From NCBI RefSeq assembly GCF_024714495.1, contig NZ_JAMZMJ010000004.1:310001-374000 (forward strand): a DNA stretch of 64,000 nucleotides, written 5' to 3'. The notes below the pieces were generated by a model. It saw nothing but the letters and a program-made list of their open reading frames with translations, did no database searches and had not been told where the DNA came from. The DNA comes from Marinoscillum pacificum (GTDB taxonomy: Bacteria > Bacteroidota > Bacteroidia > Cytophagales > Cyclobacteriaceae). The stretch's first letter is position 1. Each line of letters begins with the position of its first letter. The position numbers and the translations under genes are program-made. Positions 35,418-46,700 of the stretch are shown here, in pieces.

Positions 35418-38400
35418 ATGAAGTTTCCGAAACTACTGTCAGGATGGAAACAGTTTTCCTTACTGGCATGTGTTGGGTGCTTAGTGCATCTGACCTCCTA
35501 TGCCCAAACGGTATCGCCACCACAGGCGATTGGTTATACCAGTGGTCAATCAGTTCAAGTGAATGACACCCTGAGTGTCTCCTATTTTGGTGGCTCTATT
35601 TTTAAAGACACCAGTAATACAGCCTTTATTGATGGAACCGTCATAACGGGCTTCCCGTATATTTTACGGTTTGCACCAAATGCCTTTGATGAAGATCTCT
35701 TTGTATCCAAAGGGTATTATCCCGAATATGTCCAGCTGAGCTGGGAACTGATTCGTTTTCAGGATGAAGTGAGCTATTTCAGGATCTACAGAAAATTACT
35801 GTCAGAAGCTGATACGGAATACACTCAAGTAGCTACCGTTTCTACAGATGCTACCTCCTGGCGTGATGAGTTCGCTGAAGCTGGAGTGATGTATGAATAC
35901 AAATTGAAAGCGGAAGGTCTTTACGCTTTTGAGGAGAACTTCAAAAACACACTCGAAGGTGTTGGATTCAGATTGCCATCAGGGAGTGTTTCCGGACGTG
36001 TAACCTTCGTAGACGAAGGCGGAGCACCAGTAGAAGGAGTAACCATTATCGCTGAAACAGATGATTCGTTCAACTCTACGAGTGTTTTATTAAATGGTAC
36101 AAGTTCATATCTAGGAATATCTCCTGAGACTGATCATGCTGATTTTAAATTCGAAGAGGAGTTTACCTTTCAGGCCTGGGTAAAACCAGATGCTACTGCT
36201 AACTATCCCGCTACGATTTTTCAGAAAGGAAATCAGTACAAAATCACTCATACAGCAAGTGGTCAGGTTACTTTTGCGGTAGAAAATGCGGCGAATTCCA
36301 TAACGCTGAATTTCACTGAGAAAGCTGGAGAGTTCTTCAATATTTCTGCTGTAAGAACTGCTGATGACTCCTTGAAACTCTATGTGATGTATGAGGATGA
36401 TGAAATCTTCAAAACTTCCAGTTTAATCGCAGGATTAACAACTACACCAAACAACAATGAAGTATTCATAGGGCAGTCTGAAGGCGGCAGCAACTTCTTC
36501 AAAGGACATCTAGATGAAATTCGCATCTGGAAAAAAGCCAGAACGGATGCTCAAATCAGAGTGAAAACCTTCCAAATCATCTCTGGGACGGAAACAGGAT
36601 TGTCTGCCTATTACAGATTGAACGAAGCCACTGGTGACTATTTTTATGATTTGTCCAGACAAGGGTTCAACTTTCATGAACAGCACGGCAGTGTGTTCAA
36701 CATCACCTGGTCTACGGAAGTACCTACAGCTACTCAGCTAGCAGTAAAAGGGATCACAGATTCGAATGGTAACTATTTAGTGTCCGGCATACCTTATACT
36801 TCTGATGGGTCACTATACACACTGACTCCTGCATTTGGTACGCACAAGTTCTCACCTACTCAGGCTAGTAGATTTATTGGCCCTGGATCCTCTACTTTCA
36901 GTGGTGTGAATTTCGTAGACAAATCCTCCTTTTCTGTCACAGGCTACGTTTTTTATTCCAATACCAAATTTCCGGTTAGTGGCGTTCAGATCGCCGTGGA
37001 TGGAGTAGCAGCAATTGCTTCTGGTGGATCACCAGTAGTAACTGATGGTAACGGCTTCTTCAGTTTAGAGGTACCAATAGGAGAACACCGTTTACAATTA
37101 GTAAAGAATGGTCACGTATTTGAAGGAGATGGTTATTTCCCATCACCAGATACCTTTTTTGATTTCCAAACTGACTTTAACATTGACCCTTCTTTCTTTA
37201 GAGATTCTACACTCATAAAAGTGATTGGGAAAGTGGTAGGTGGCCCAGTAGAAGGTGAAAAACCTACAGGTTTAGGACAATCTGTGAACAATATAGGTAA
37301 TGCCTCCTTTGCACTAGAGCCACAGAAACCATATGACTTGAAAGAACAAGCAGCTGATAGTTCTGGAGTATGGGCCATGCAATATGTACACGAAGGTGAT
37401 ACGGTAGAATATGAAACAACCGCTACTACTGGATATGAAATATTAAATACGTACAACTCTCGTAGGATCACCATTGAGGCAGATTCCAAAACTGGTGAGT
37501 TCACAGCATATCTCTTACCAGAACGATACAGCCTTAAGAGTTTAGAAGCAGGAGACTATATATCAAGTGATTTTGGAAATCTGGTTGGTGCAACCTGGGA
37601 CCTAACCAATGTATTCTCTCTTAAAACTGAAATAGATTCTGCTTATTTAGATCCTTCTGATCCGGAAGCCGGATATGCATATGATAGTATTCAGTATAAT
37701 TTCATGCAAAATTTAGTTCTTCGAGTAAACCCTACGGTTTCTGTTACATCCAAAGACTCATCTGTTCCTCGTTTCTGGGATGATGTAGTAACTGTAGGTG
37801 AATCAGAAATCAGCGTGGTAAGTGGTGATGACTATGGTGATTGGAATACCGCTGCGCCTATTTTCACTCAGCGCAAAAAGTATGAAGTTCTAGTTTCCGT
37901 ATTTGAAGAATATGTAAACGTAGACAATTCTAATGCCTCAGATCAGGTACCAGTAGTTGACGGAGAAGTTCAAATTCAAAACGCACTAGCCAATAAAAGC
38001 GCTAGAAGAACCTTCTCATTGGACGAAAACGGAGAAGTGCTCTATGATTTCTTAGGTGGTATTCCGAATACCGCGTCTGCTGGAGCTGATAGTTATATGA
38101 AGACATTCTCATTGACTGTATATAGCGGAAAAGGAGGAGCAATTACAACAGAATGGCTACCTGGGGGCTCAACCTTCAAAGGTTATGTGCTTGGGGGTAA
38201 ACCAGTTGGTAACAACTTCGTGACTTCTGGGCCAAATGTGGTTTCCATGATATTGCGTGATCCACATGGATCCAATAGTTACTCGTATTACGAAACGGGA
38301 ACAACAAATACCACTGAAATGTCGCTTGCTGCATCAAGTAAAGAAGCTTCTTCTTTAAAAGGGACTGTTCAAATGGGTGCCAAAGTAACCGTAAACACTG

Positions 38401-41400
38401 GGGTACCAGGGGCTACCGTTCAAAATGAAGTGAAAATTGAGGCTAATGAAAGTATCGGACTTGAGCAGTCGCTTGAATGGGCAGATAACAATACAGTGAC
38501 TCACTCTGTGACGAATACCCAGCGTTGGAGTACCAGCGATAGCCCTGATTTTGTTGGATCAAATGGGGATGTATTTATTGGGAATGCTACCAACATCGTT
38601 TACGGGAACAGTCTTTTCATCGAGTTAATCGAAGAAAGCGCCTGGGACGGAACAGAAGTAGATCCTATGATTAGTTTTGGAGGCACCAATTACAAAATTG
38701 GTCAGCAAAATGCCTTGAGAATGAATCCAGAGTTTTCTACCGCATTCCAATACACTCAAAATCACATTGAAGGCTTTTTATTACCAGATCTGAAATTCTT
38801 AAGAAATGAATACTTAAAGTCTGCGGTAATAAGCGGGACTTATTCAACTTCTTTAAGTCCTACAGATTCTGGCTATGGTGAAGCTAACACGACAGAAACA
38901 CGATCTTCAACAGGTATCACTGGAGATTCCTACAGCATTACCTATCCTGCTGGATATGGACCTGGCACTGATGATGAATTTGTAGACAGTGTTGCATATT
39001 ACAACAATCAAATTCAGAGTTGGAAAAACATTTTAGCGAGAAACGAGCGAGAAAAACTGGAGTCAACTGTAATCACTAACTACTCTTACGATGCAGGTGT
39101 CGTTTTCGAAAGTTCAGCAACAGTTGAGGAATCTAAAGTAAGAACTGAAACCTTTGAATTCAGTGTAAGCCCAAATATTGCCAGATCGGCTGGTATTGAG
39201 GTAAATGGTGTAGGAGCAAAAGTTGAGTTCTCTATGTCTTTTGAACATAGAGAAACAGAAAGTTCAACTACTGGTAATATTACTACTCAAACTTTCGGAT
39301 ATGTTTTATCTGACTCAGATGAAGGAGATTATTACAGTATGGATGTACGCGATCCTGGATCCAGAACAGGACCAGTATTCAAAGTTAGAGGTGGGCAAAG
39401 TATGTGTCCATATGTAGGTGAAGAGCAAACTAAATACTATACACCAGGCGCTACTTTATCAGAAGCTACTCTTCAACGAGAGGTGCCGCAGCTATTAGTA
39501 GAAAATGCGATCATTTCTGATGTGTTAGAAGGAAAATCCGCCAATTTTAAACTTAGCTTAAGCAACGTATCTGACTCTGGAGACCCTGCGTGGTACCAGC
39601 TTTCAATAGATGAGTCTAGTGTATCAGGAGGATTGGTAGAAATAGATGGTGCGTCCTTAAAAGATGGTAGAGTATTCTTTATTCCTGCAGGATCTACATT
39701 GAAGAAGACTTTATCTATCAGCCAGGTTGATCCGAACATTACAGAATTTGAAGATGTGACGGTGATTCTACACTCATTGTGTCAGTTTGATCCTACATCT
39801 CCATGGCCAACTATTGCGGATTCTGTTTCGGTTACGGCAAGATTCCAACCAGCTTGTTCTGATGTTGAAATCACTTCGCCTGATGATCTTTGGTTGGTCA
39901 ATACCAGTCAGATTGTGTACAGTGGAAATGATATCTCTTCTATTCCAATTACTGTTGGATTAGCTGGATATGACTTGACACATTCATCTTTCGAAACGAT
40001 TGCCGTTCAGTACAAAGCCACTTCATCTTCGCAGTGGTTGACGGACATGGTTTACTATGTGGATGCAACACAATTCAATGCTGCTCCAGAACCGAAGACT
40101 TTTGTGAACAACTTAGCCAACCTGAGCTATATTCTGGAAACAAAGGATCTTCCGGACAGAACTTATGATGTCCGATTGAAGACGACTTGTTCTGATGGAA
40201 CAGAGAACTTCTCAGAAACCAGGTCAGGTATCAAAGATGTGAAACGTCCACTTCAGTTTGGTACTCCACAGCCAGGTGACGGCATTCTTTCACCAGGTGA
40301 AGACATCATGTTGACATTGGATGAGGACATTGAAGCAGGAATACTGACATTGTTCAACTTCTCTGTAAAAGGCGTTCTTAATGGCCAGCCAATCGATCAC
40401 AACTCTGTGTTGTTCTTCGACGGAATTGATGACAATGCGACTGTAGTAGAGGGGGTGAAATTGACTGACAAGTCATTCACTATCGAATTCTGGACAGAAA
40501 AACTAACTGATAATACCAATGGTGTGATTTACTCACAAGGTGATATTGAGTTAGGGTTCAACAGTTCTAACAACTTCTATGCGAAGCTTGGTACTTCTAC
40601 ATTCACAACTACCGATACCTATACCTCCTCTGATAATTGGATGCACTGGGCTGTAGTTTATGATTATACGGATAAGGAAGTTGCATTCTACATGAATGAC
40701 GAGATTGCTCTTAACAAAACCACAGTTTCAGGTGATTTTGAAGGTTCAGGTAGAGTTTACTTTGGACAATCTAAAGCTGGCTCAAACTTCTATCATGGTT
40801 ACGTTCATGATGTACGAGTTTGGGAAGCTTCTAAAGGTCAGGGAGCTATCGTTGCCAACATGAGCACTACGCTTCGTGGAGATGAAGTAGGGTTGTCAGG
40901 CTTATGGCCGATGAATGAAGCTCGTTCCTTAACGGCATACGATTTATCCAGAAACCACAATGCCGTACTGAACGGTGCTGACTGGAGAGTATTCCCTGTG
41001 GGTTATGCTTGGCCATTTGATGGGACAAATACTGTTTCATTGCCTTCAGGAACACTTCCTATTTCTAATTCCATGGACATGACCTTCGAGTTTTGGATGA
41101 AAGCTTCCGCTCAGTCTAATACAGTAATGTTCTCCAATGGACGTGGAAATGGCGATGATTCTACACCTCCATTTGCAAACATCTGGGTAGTAGGAGCGAA
41201 TGCTAATGGCAAGCTCTACGTGCAGAATAATGGTGTCAATTTGGTGGTTACTCCTGATGTATTCGACAACAACTGGCACCATGTGGCAGTTGTATTGAAG
41301 CGCATCGCAAATACCACCGTTTATGTGGATGGCAATCAGGCAGCATTTACTTCTAGTAGCAATGTTGGTGGATTTACCGGAGCACAGTTTGCACTTGGTG

Positions 41401-43724
41401 CACGTCAGTTCTACTCTGGAGGTACGTACTCATACGATCGTCACTTTACTGGGCGAATCGACGAATTCAGACTTTGGAAATTAGCTCGTACAAAAGAGCA
41501 ATTGGAACTGGATAGAAATGCTGCATTGAAAGGTGATGAAATAGGTTTAATGGCTTACCTGCCATTTGATGACTATGACATCAATCAGATTTTACAGCCT
41601 TCTTTAGCATCTAACACACCTGAAGATGATCTCACTGCTACTGCAAGTAGTGGATCGGCAGATAATAGTGATGTTCCGAATCTAAAAGAGCCAAGACCTG
41701 TACAAAATGTTGGCTTCAACTGGGTTGTTAATGAGGATCAAATCATTCTTAACTTAACGGATGATCCATCTGTGATTGAGAAAACAGTTCTTGAAATCAC
41801 TGTTCAGAATATAGAAGACCTTAATCAAAACAGGTTGGCATCTCCTATTACCTGGACGGCATACGTGAACAAGAATACGGTTCTTTGGGATGAGCAAGTG
41901 GTTAATCTTGAGAAGTTGCTTTACGAAGAGCTTACTTTCTCAGTGGACATTCTCAACCTGGGAGGTACTGAGCAGACTTACGAGATCTCTAATATTCCTA
42001 GCTGGCTAGACATTGATCAACCTACAGGTAACCTGCTTCCAAACAGCAGTAAAACACTCAGGTTTACGGTGAAGGAAGCTACCAATATTGGTGAGTACGA
42101 ACATTCCTTGTATTTGAGCTCTGACTTTGGCTTCCAGGAGAAGTTTGATATCAATTTGAGAGTGTATCAAGAAGCTCCAGACTGGGCTGTTGATCCTGAG
42201 TCTTTCGAATATGGCATGAGTGTAATTGGTGTCTTGGATGTGAATGGCATCATGTCTACGGATCCAAATGACATGATCGCGGCTCATTACGGAGGAGAAA
42301 TCAGAGGTGTTGCCAACTTGGAGTATGTAGCTGCTTATGACAAATACATCTTCTTCATGGATGTGTATTCTAATAAGTCAAATGGTGAGACGCTTGATTT
42401 CAAAGTTTGGAATGCAGACGAAGGAAAGATTCATGTGAATGTATCTCCACAATTGGATTTCTTGAATAACAATGTGGTTGGTAGTCCTTCAAGTCCTCAA
42501 GTATTTACCGTAAGAGATGAAATATTGGTGACTTATAACATGAAGCAAGGTTGGAACTGGATTTCATTCAATGTAACAGCCGTCAACATGGTGAATTCCA
42601 ATCAAATCTTCGGAGGATTGACCCTCACAGAAGGTGATTTGATAAAGACGATTGACAAGTTTGATCAGTATGGAATGGAAACCGGATGGATTGGTGAAGT
42701 GACCAATCAGGGAGGTCTTGATGTGTACACTGGATACAAAATGAAGTTGGGCGCAGCTCAATCATTCAACATTTCAGGAACACAGGTTAAGGTGGATACT
42801 GTGGAAATTCCACTAGTTACTGGTTGGAACTGGATAGGTTATCCTTCTTCGCTAAACATGGAGGTAAACACTGCCCTGGGCAACATGAACTTTACCAACA
42901 ATGACTTCATCAAAGGACAAAATGGATTTGCCTTGTATGATGATAAGCTGGGTTGGATTGGTAGTTTGGAGTTCATGGTTCCTACCAAAGGTTATATGCT
43001 CCAAGTAGCTAGCCCTGGAACATTGACATTCCCTGATCCTGCATTGCTGAGAACAGACAATAATGTGACCTCAGAGCCTATTTCAGCTCCAGAGGGATGG
43101 AACGTTGACGTTTACAATTTTGCTAAATCCATGTCGATTGTTGCTCAAGTCAACCTTTGTGAAAGTTCAAGTAGAGCCGGAGATTATCTGGGAGTATTTG
43201 TAAATGGAGAGTGCAGAGGCTACACACCAATCTATGAAAATGCTGATTTAGATAATGGACTGTTCTTCCTTACTGCACACGCAGAAACCAATGAAGAGAC
43301 ACTTGAATTCAAATATTTCAGCGCTGATTTAGGAGAAGCGTTTGCGTTGGATCGCAAGGAAGTATTTGTGTCGGATGCACTTAAAGGAACGGTAAATGAG
43401 CCAATCAGTTTAACCATGACTGATGAGAAGGCTTGTGCTCGAATACTTGCAGCTCAGCTTGAAAAAGCCGGAGTAAGCATCTATCCGAATCCATTTGAGT
43501 CTGGTTTGAACATTCAGCTAAATGCGAATGCATCACTACCGCTTAAACTTCAGTTCACTGACCTGGCTGGTAGACTTGTAGATGAAGCAACCGTGACTTC
43601 TAAAAAATATGTTTGGGATGGTCGCTCAAGTACCGGAGCTCTATTGCCTGATGGCATTTATATGGTCCTTCTGGACAATGGTGTAGAGCAATTCCGATTC
43701 AGAGTAATTAAAGAGACCAAATAA
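35418..43724 (+). CDS. Giant LamG-containing T9SS surface protein
   Basis: The protein has 2768 residues. A signal peptide ends near TSYAQ (30). A fibronectin-like segment (about 90-180) and carboxypeptidase-regulatory pieces flank a LamG/concanavalin-like domain (about 220-427). Residues about 430-1480 are large and unassigned, apart from a regulatory-like repeat near 520; this part holds Ser/Thr-rich beta stretches (VTHSVTNTQRWSTSDSPDF). Two more LamG domains follow (about 1660-1850, 1863-2047), then a BACON-like domain (about 2140-2250). Two copies of a domain shared with the next gene (about 2252-2367, 2557-2670) flank a GWNWI-containing tandem (about 2378-2545), and a type A T9SS sorting domain (IYPNPFESGLNIQL to the end) closes the protein. 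It is a likely adhesin that binds glycans. Confidence 0.88.
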   Translation: MKFPKLLSGWKQFSLLACVGCLVHLTSYAQTVSPPQAIGYTSGQSVQVNDTLSVSYFGGSIFKDTSNTAFIDGTVITGFPYILRFAPNAFDEDLFVSKGYYPEYVQLSWELIRFQDEVSYFRIYRKLLSEADTEYTQVATVSTDATSWRDEFAEAGVMYEYKLKAEGLYAFEENFKNTLEGVGFRLPSGSVSGRVTFVDEGGAPVEGVTIIAETDDSFNSTSVLLNGTSSYLGISPETDHADFKFEEEFTFQAWVKPDATANYPATIFQKGNQYKITHTASGQVTFAVENAANSITLNFTEKAGEFFNISAVRTADDSLKLYVMYEDDEIFKTSSLIAGLTTTPNNNEVFIGQSEGGSNFFKGHLDEIRIWKKARTDAQIRVKTFQIISGTETGLSAYYRLNEATGDYFYDLSRQGFNFHEQHGSVFNITWSTEVPTATQLAVKGITDSNGNYLVSGIPYTSDGSLYTLTPAFGTHKFSPTQASRFIGPGSSTFSGVNFVDKSSFSVTGYVFYSNTKFPVSGVQIAVDGVAAIASGGSPVVTDGNGFFSLEVPIGEHRLQLVKNGHVFEGDGYFPSPDTFFDFQTDFNIDPSFFRDSTLIKVIGKVVGGPVEGEKPTGLGQSVNNIGNASFALEPQKPYDLKEQAADSSGVWAMQYVHEGDTVEYETTATTGYEILNTYNSRRITIEADSKTGEFTAYLLPERYSLKSLEAGDYISSDFGNLVGATWDLTNVFSLKTEIDSAYLDPSDPEAGYAYDSIQYNFMQNLVLRVNPTVSVTSKDSSVPRFWDDVVTVGESEISVVSGDDYGDWNTAAPIFTQRKKYEVLVSVFEEYVNVDNSNASDQVPVVDGEVQIQNALANKSARRTFSLDENGEVLYDFLGGIPNTASAGADSYMKTFSLTVYSGKGGAITTEWLPGGSTFKGYVLGGKPVGNNFVTSGPNVVSMILRDPHGSNSYSYYETGTTNTTEMSLAASSKEASSLKGTVQMGAKVTVNTGVPGATVQNEVKIEANESIGLEQSLEWADNNTVTHSVTNTQRWSTSDSPDFVGSNGDVFIGNATNIVYGNSLFIELIEESAWDGTEVDPMISFGGTNYKIGQQNALRMNPEFSTAFQYTQNHIEGFLLPDLKFLRNEYLKSAVISGTYSTSLSPTDSGYGEANTTETRSSTGITGDSYSITYPAGYGPGTDDEFVDSVAYYNNQIQSWKNILARNEREKLESTVITNYSYDAGVVFESSATVEESKVRTETFEFSVSPNIARSAGIEVNGVGAKVEFSMSFEHRETESSTTGNITTQTFGYVLSDSDEGDYYSMDVRDPGSRTGPVFKVRGGQSMCPYVGEEQTKYYTPGATLSEATLQREVPQLLVENAIISDVLEGKSANFKLSLSNVSDSGDPAWYQLSIDESSVSGGLVEIDGASLKDGRVFFIPAGSTLKKTLSISQVDPNITEFEDVTVILHSLCQFDPTSPWPTIADSVSVTARFQPACSDVEITSPDDLWLVNTSQIVYSGNDISSIPITVGLAGYDLTHSSFETIAVQYKATSSSQWLTDMVYYVDATQFNAAPEPKTFVNNLANLSYILETKDLPDRTYDVRLKTTCSDGTENFSETRSGIKDVKRPLQFGTPQPGDGILSPGEDIMLTLDEDIEAGILTLFNFSVKGVLNGQPIDHNSVLFFDGIDDNATVVEGVKLTDKSFTIEFWTEKLTDNTNGVIYSQGDIELGFNSSNNFYAKLGTSTFTTTDTYTSSDNWMHWAVVYDYTDKEVAFYMNDEIALNKTTVSGDFEGSGRVYFGQSKAGSNFYHGYVHDVRVWEASKGQGAIVANMSTTLRGDEVGLSGLWPMNEARSLTAYDLSRNHNAVLNGADWRVFPVGYAWPFDGTNTVSLPSGTLPISNSMDMTFEFWMKASAQSNTVMFSNGRGNGDDSTPPFANIWVVGANANGKLYVQNNGVNLVVTPDVFDNNWHHVAVVLKRIANTTVYVDGNQAAFTSSSNVGGFTGAQFALGARQFYSGGTYSYDRHFTGRIDEFRLWKLARTKEQLELDRNAALKGDEIGLMAYLPFDDYDINQILQPSLASNTPEDDLTATASSGSADNSDVPNLKEPRPVQNVGFNWVVNEDQIILNLTDDPSVIEKTVLEITVQNIEDLNQNRLASPITWTAYVNKNTVLWDEQVVNLEKLLYEELTFSVDILNLGGTEQTYEISNIPSWLDIDQPTGNLLPNSSKTLRFTVKEATNIGEYEHSLYLSSDFGFQEKFDINLRVYQEAPDWAVDPESFEYGMSVIGVLDVNGIMSTDPNDMIAAHYGGEIRGVANLEYVAAYDKYIFFMDVYSNKSNGETLDFKVWNADEGKIHVNVSPQLDFLNNNVVGSPSSPQVFTVRDEILVTYNMKQGWNWISFNVTAVNMVNSNQIFGGLTLTEGDLIKTIDKFDQYGMETGWIGEVTNQGGLDVYTGYKMKLGAAQSFNISGTQVKVDTVEIPLVTGWNWIGYPSSLNMEVNTALGNMNFTNNDFIKGQNGFALYDDKLGWIGSLEFMVPTKGYMLQVASPGTLTFPDPALLRTDNNVTSEPISAPEGWNVDVYNFAKSMSIVAQVNLCESSSRAGDYLGVFVNGECRGYTPIYENADLDNGLFFLTAHAETNEETLEFKYFSADLGEAFALDRKEVFVSDALKGTVNEPISLTMTDEKACARILAAQLEKAGVSIYPNPFESGLNIQLNANASLPLKLQFTDLAGRLVDEATVTSKKYVWDGRSSTGALLPDGIYMVLLDNGVEQFRFRVIKETK

Positions 43725-43735
43725 CCGACACCAAC

Positions 43736-46700
43736 ATGAAAAAATATATCATTTTAATAGTAACACTATTTGCGATGCTGAAGAGCTGGGCAGCCGATCC
43801 GGGATGGTCGGTTTCCCCCGCCTCTTACAGCTATTCGATGACCGTAACGGCCGTTTTGGACGTCAACTGTACTGAGCTTACGAATGCATCCAATCGATTG
43901 GGTGCATTTGTTGGCGCAAATGTCAGAGGATCAGTATTAAGTGCGACAGTAGTTAATGGAAAATACGTGGCTTTACTGACGGTGTATAGCAACACCATAT
44001 CAGGAGAGGACATTTCTTTCAAAATCTACGACGAAGACAATGATCAAATCATAGATGCAACGACCGTTCTGGCATTTCAGGATGATGCTTCTTATGGTAC
44101 ACCTTCTGTTCCACAAGTGATTAGAAACAATCACCCACCAGTAAACCTGGTATTGGATAATCTGGATGTAGATGAAAACAATGCGGTTGGTGACGTGATC
44201 GGCAACTTATCAGTGGATGATGAAGATACTGGTGATAGCCACACGTTTACATTAGTTGCTGGTGATGGAGATACAGATAATGCAAGTTTCACCATCACTG
44301 GAAGTGAGTTGAAATTGCAGGAAGTAGCCAATTTCGAAGTGAAAGAAAGCTATGAAATCCGGGTAGAAGCTGCTGATGCAATCTGCTCTATAGAAGCTGC
44401 ATTTGTGATTGATGTAAACAATCTAAATGAAACACCAACCAATCTAACTCTATCTAACCTAGCCATTGATGAAGGCGTAAGTGCTCCATTCACTATCGGA
44501 ACACTAGGATCTGAAGATGAAGATACGGATGAAACATTCACTTATTCATTGGTAGCTGGCACTGGTGATACAGACAATGGCACTTTTGAAATTGATGGCA
44601 CTTCATTAGTGAGCCCTGTTACTTTCGATTTTGAAACTCAACCTTCTTATTTCATTCGTATTCGTACCACAGATTCTGGTGGTGAGTATTTCGAAGCTGA
44701 ATTTGAAGTTACTGTCAACGATTTGAACGAATCTCCGAGCAATTTGGCTTTGAGCGGGCTAACAGTAGATGAAAATCAGGATGCCGGAACAGCAGTAGGC
44801 ACTCTTTCTGCTGATGATCCAGATACTGGTGAAGTACTCACTTATGCTTTCGTGACGGGTACCAATGACAATGCATCTTTCCAATTATCAGGAATCCAAT
44901 TGTCTACCAACGAAATCTTCAATTACGAAGAAAAAAGTGAATACACTGTAGTAATAAGCGTAACTGATTCTGAGAATGTTAGCATTGAAGAAACCTTCAC
45001 CATTTCGGTAGTAGATCTGGAAGAAACTCCAACGAATATCGAATTATCTAATACTACGGTTGCTGAAAACAACGATACTCCGTTAGAAATAGCCACTTTG
45101 ACAAGCGAAGACAATGATGCTGATGAGACCTTCACTTACACCTTAGTGGCAGGTACAGGTGATACCGATAATGCAACTTTCTCTATTGAAGGAGAAAAGC
45201 TGGTTACAAGTACTGCATTCGATTTTGAAACTCAATCATCGTTTGCAATCCGCTTGAGAACAACTGATTCTGCAAATGAATTCTTCGAGAAATCTTTCAC
45301 CATCTCGATTACAGATGTCAATGAAACGCCTTCAAACTTAGCGTTAAGCACCCTATCTATCGAAGAGAATCAGGAAGTTGGAACAGTTTTAGGCACTCTT
45401 TCTGCCGATGATCCAGACACAGATGAAGTCTTGACCTATGAATTCGTAGAAGGAGAAAATGATAATGCTTCATTTACTCTAAATGGAACAGAACTATTTG
45501 TCAACGAGGTATTCAGTTATGAAGTGAAAAACGAATATTCAGTAACCATCAAAGTAACCGATTCAGAGGATGTAAGCATTGAAGAAACGTTTACTATTTC
45601 AATAATCGATCAGGAGGAAACTCCAACGGATATTCAACTGTCATCGGAAACTGTAGCAGAGGAGAATTTCACACCTCTACAGGTAGCTATCATGACGAGC
45701 ACGGATGACGATACAGATGAAACGTTCACTTATACGCTTGTAACTGGTGATGGAGATACAGATAACACTACTTTCTCTATCAATGGGGACACACTTTTTA
45801 CATCCACGAAGTTTGATTTTGAAACCAAGTCTTCGTATTCCATTCGTTTGAGAACGACGGATTCTGCAGACGAATTCTTTGAGAAATCCTTCACAATCAC
45901 CATTACGGATGTCAATGAACCTCCTTACGATTTGATTTTATCATCAACAGAAATAGAAGAGAATCAAGCTGTAGGAAGCGTACTTGGGACATTGAGTGTA
46001 TCTGATCAGGACGCTCCCGAAACGTTGACATTTGAATTAGTAGAAGATGGCATCAATGACAACAGCTTGTTCGAATTGGTCGATCAGGAAATCCGTACAA
46101 AAGAAGTATTCAATTACGAAATCAAAAATGAATACACACTTCACGTGAAAGTCAGTGACTCTGAAAATCAAGTGATTCAGGAAACTTACACAGTAAGTAT
46201 CCTCGATGTGGAAGAGGCTCCTACGGCTATTCAACTTTCAAACTCTGAGCTTTTAGAAGGAAACGATTCTTCTGTGGAGCTAGCTGCTTTGACTAGTACC
46301 GATGAAGATTTAGATGAAACTTTCACTTATACGTTAGTGGCAGGAGATGGAGATACGGACAATGCTTCATTCACTATAGAGGGCGATCGTTTGATCGTTT
46401 CTACCGTATTTGATTTCGAAACCAAGTCTTCTTACTCGATCAGAATTAGAACTACTGATTCTGCCAATGAAACATATGAAGAAGCTTTTATTATCAATGT
46501 ATTAGATAATAGTGAAGCTCCATACGACTTCACACTTAGCAATCAAGAAATCAATGAAAACCTTCCTATTGGAACAGTAATCGGCGTTTTAGATGTAGAA
46601 GATGATGATACCAACCCAACAGTAACTTATAGTTTCACAGATGGCAATGATTCAGATGTCAACGCATTCCAGATAGTGGGTAATGAATTACAGTCAGCTG

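Noticed and set aside
44000-46500. CRISPR-like periodic repeats
   Set aside because: The periodicity is about 290 or 570 bases and in frame; it reflects cadherin domains, not a spacer array.
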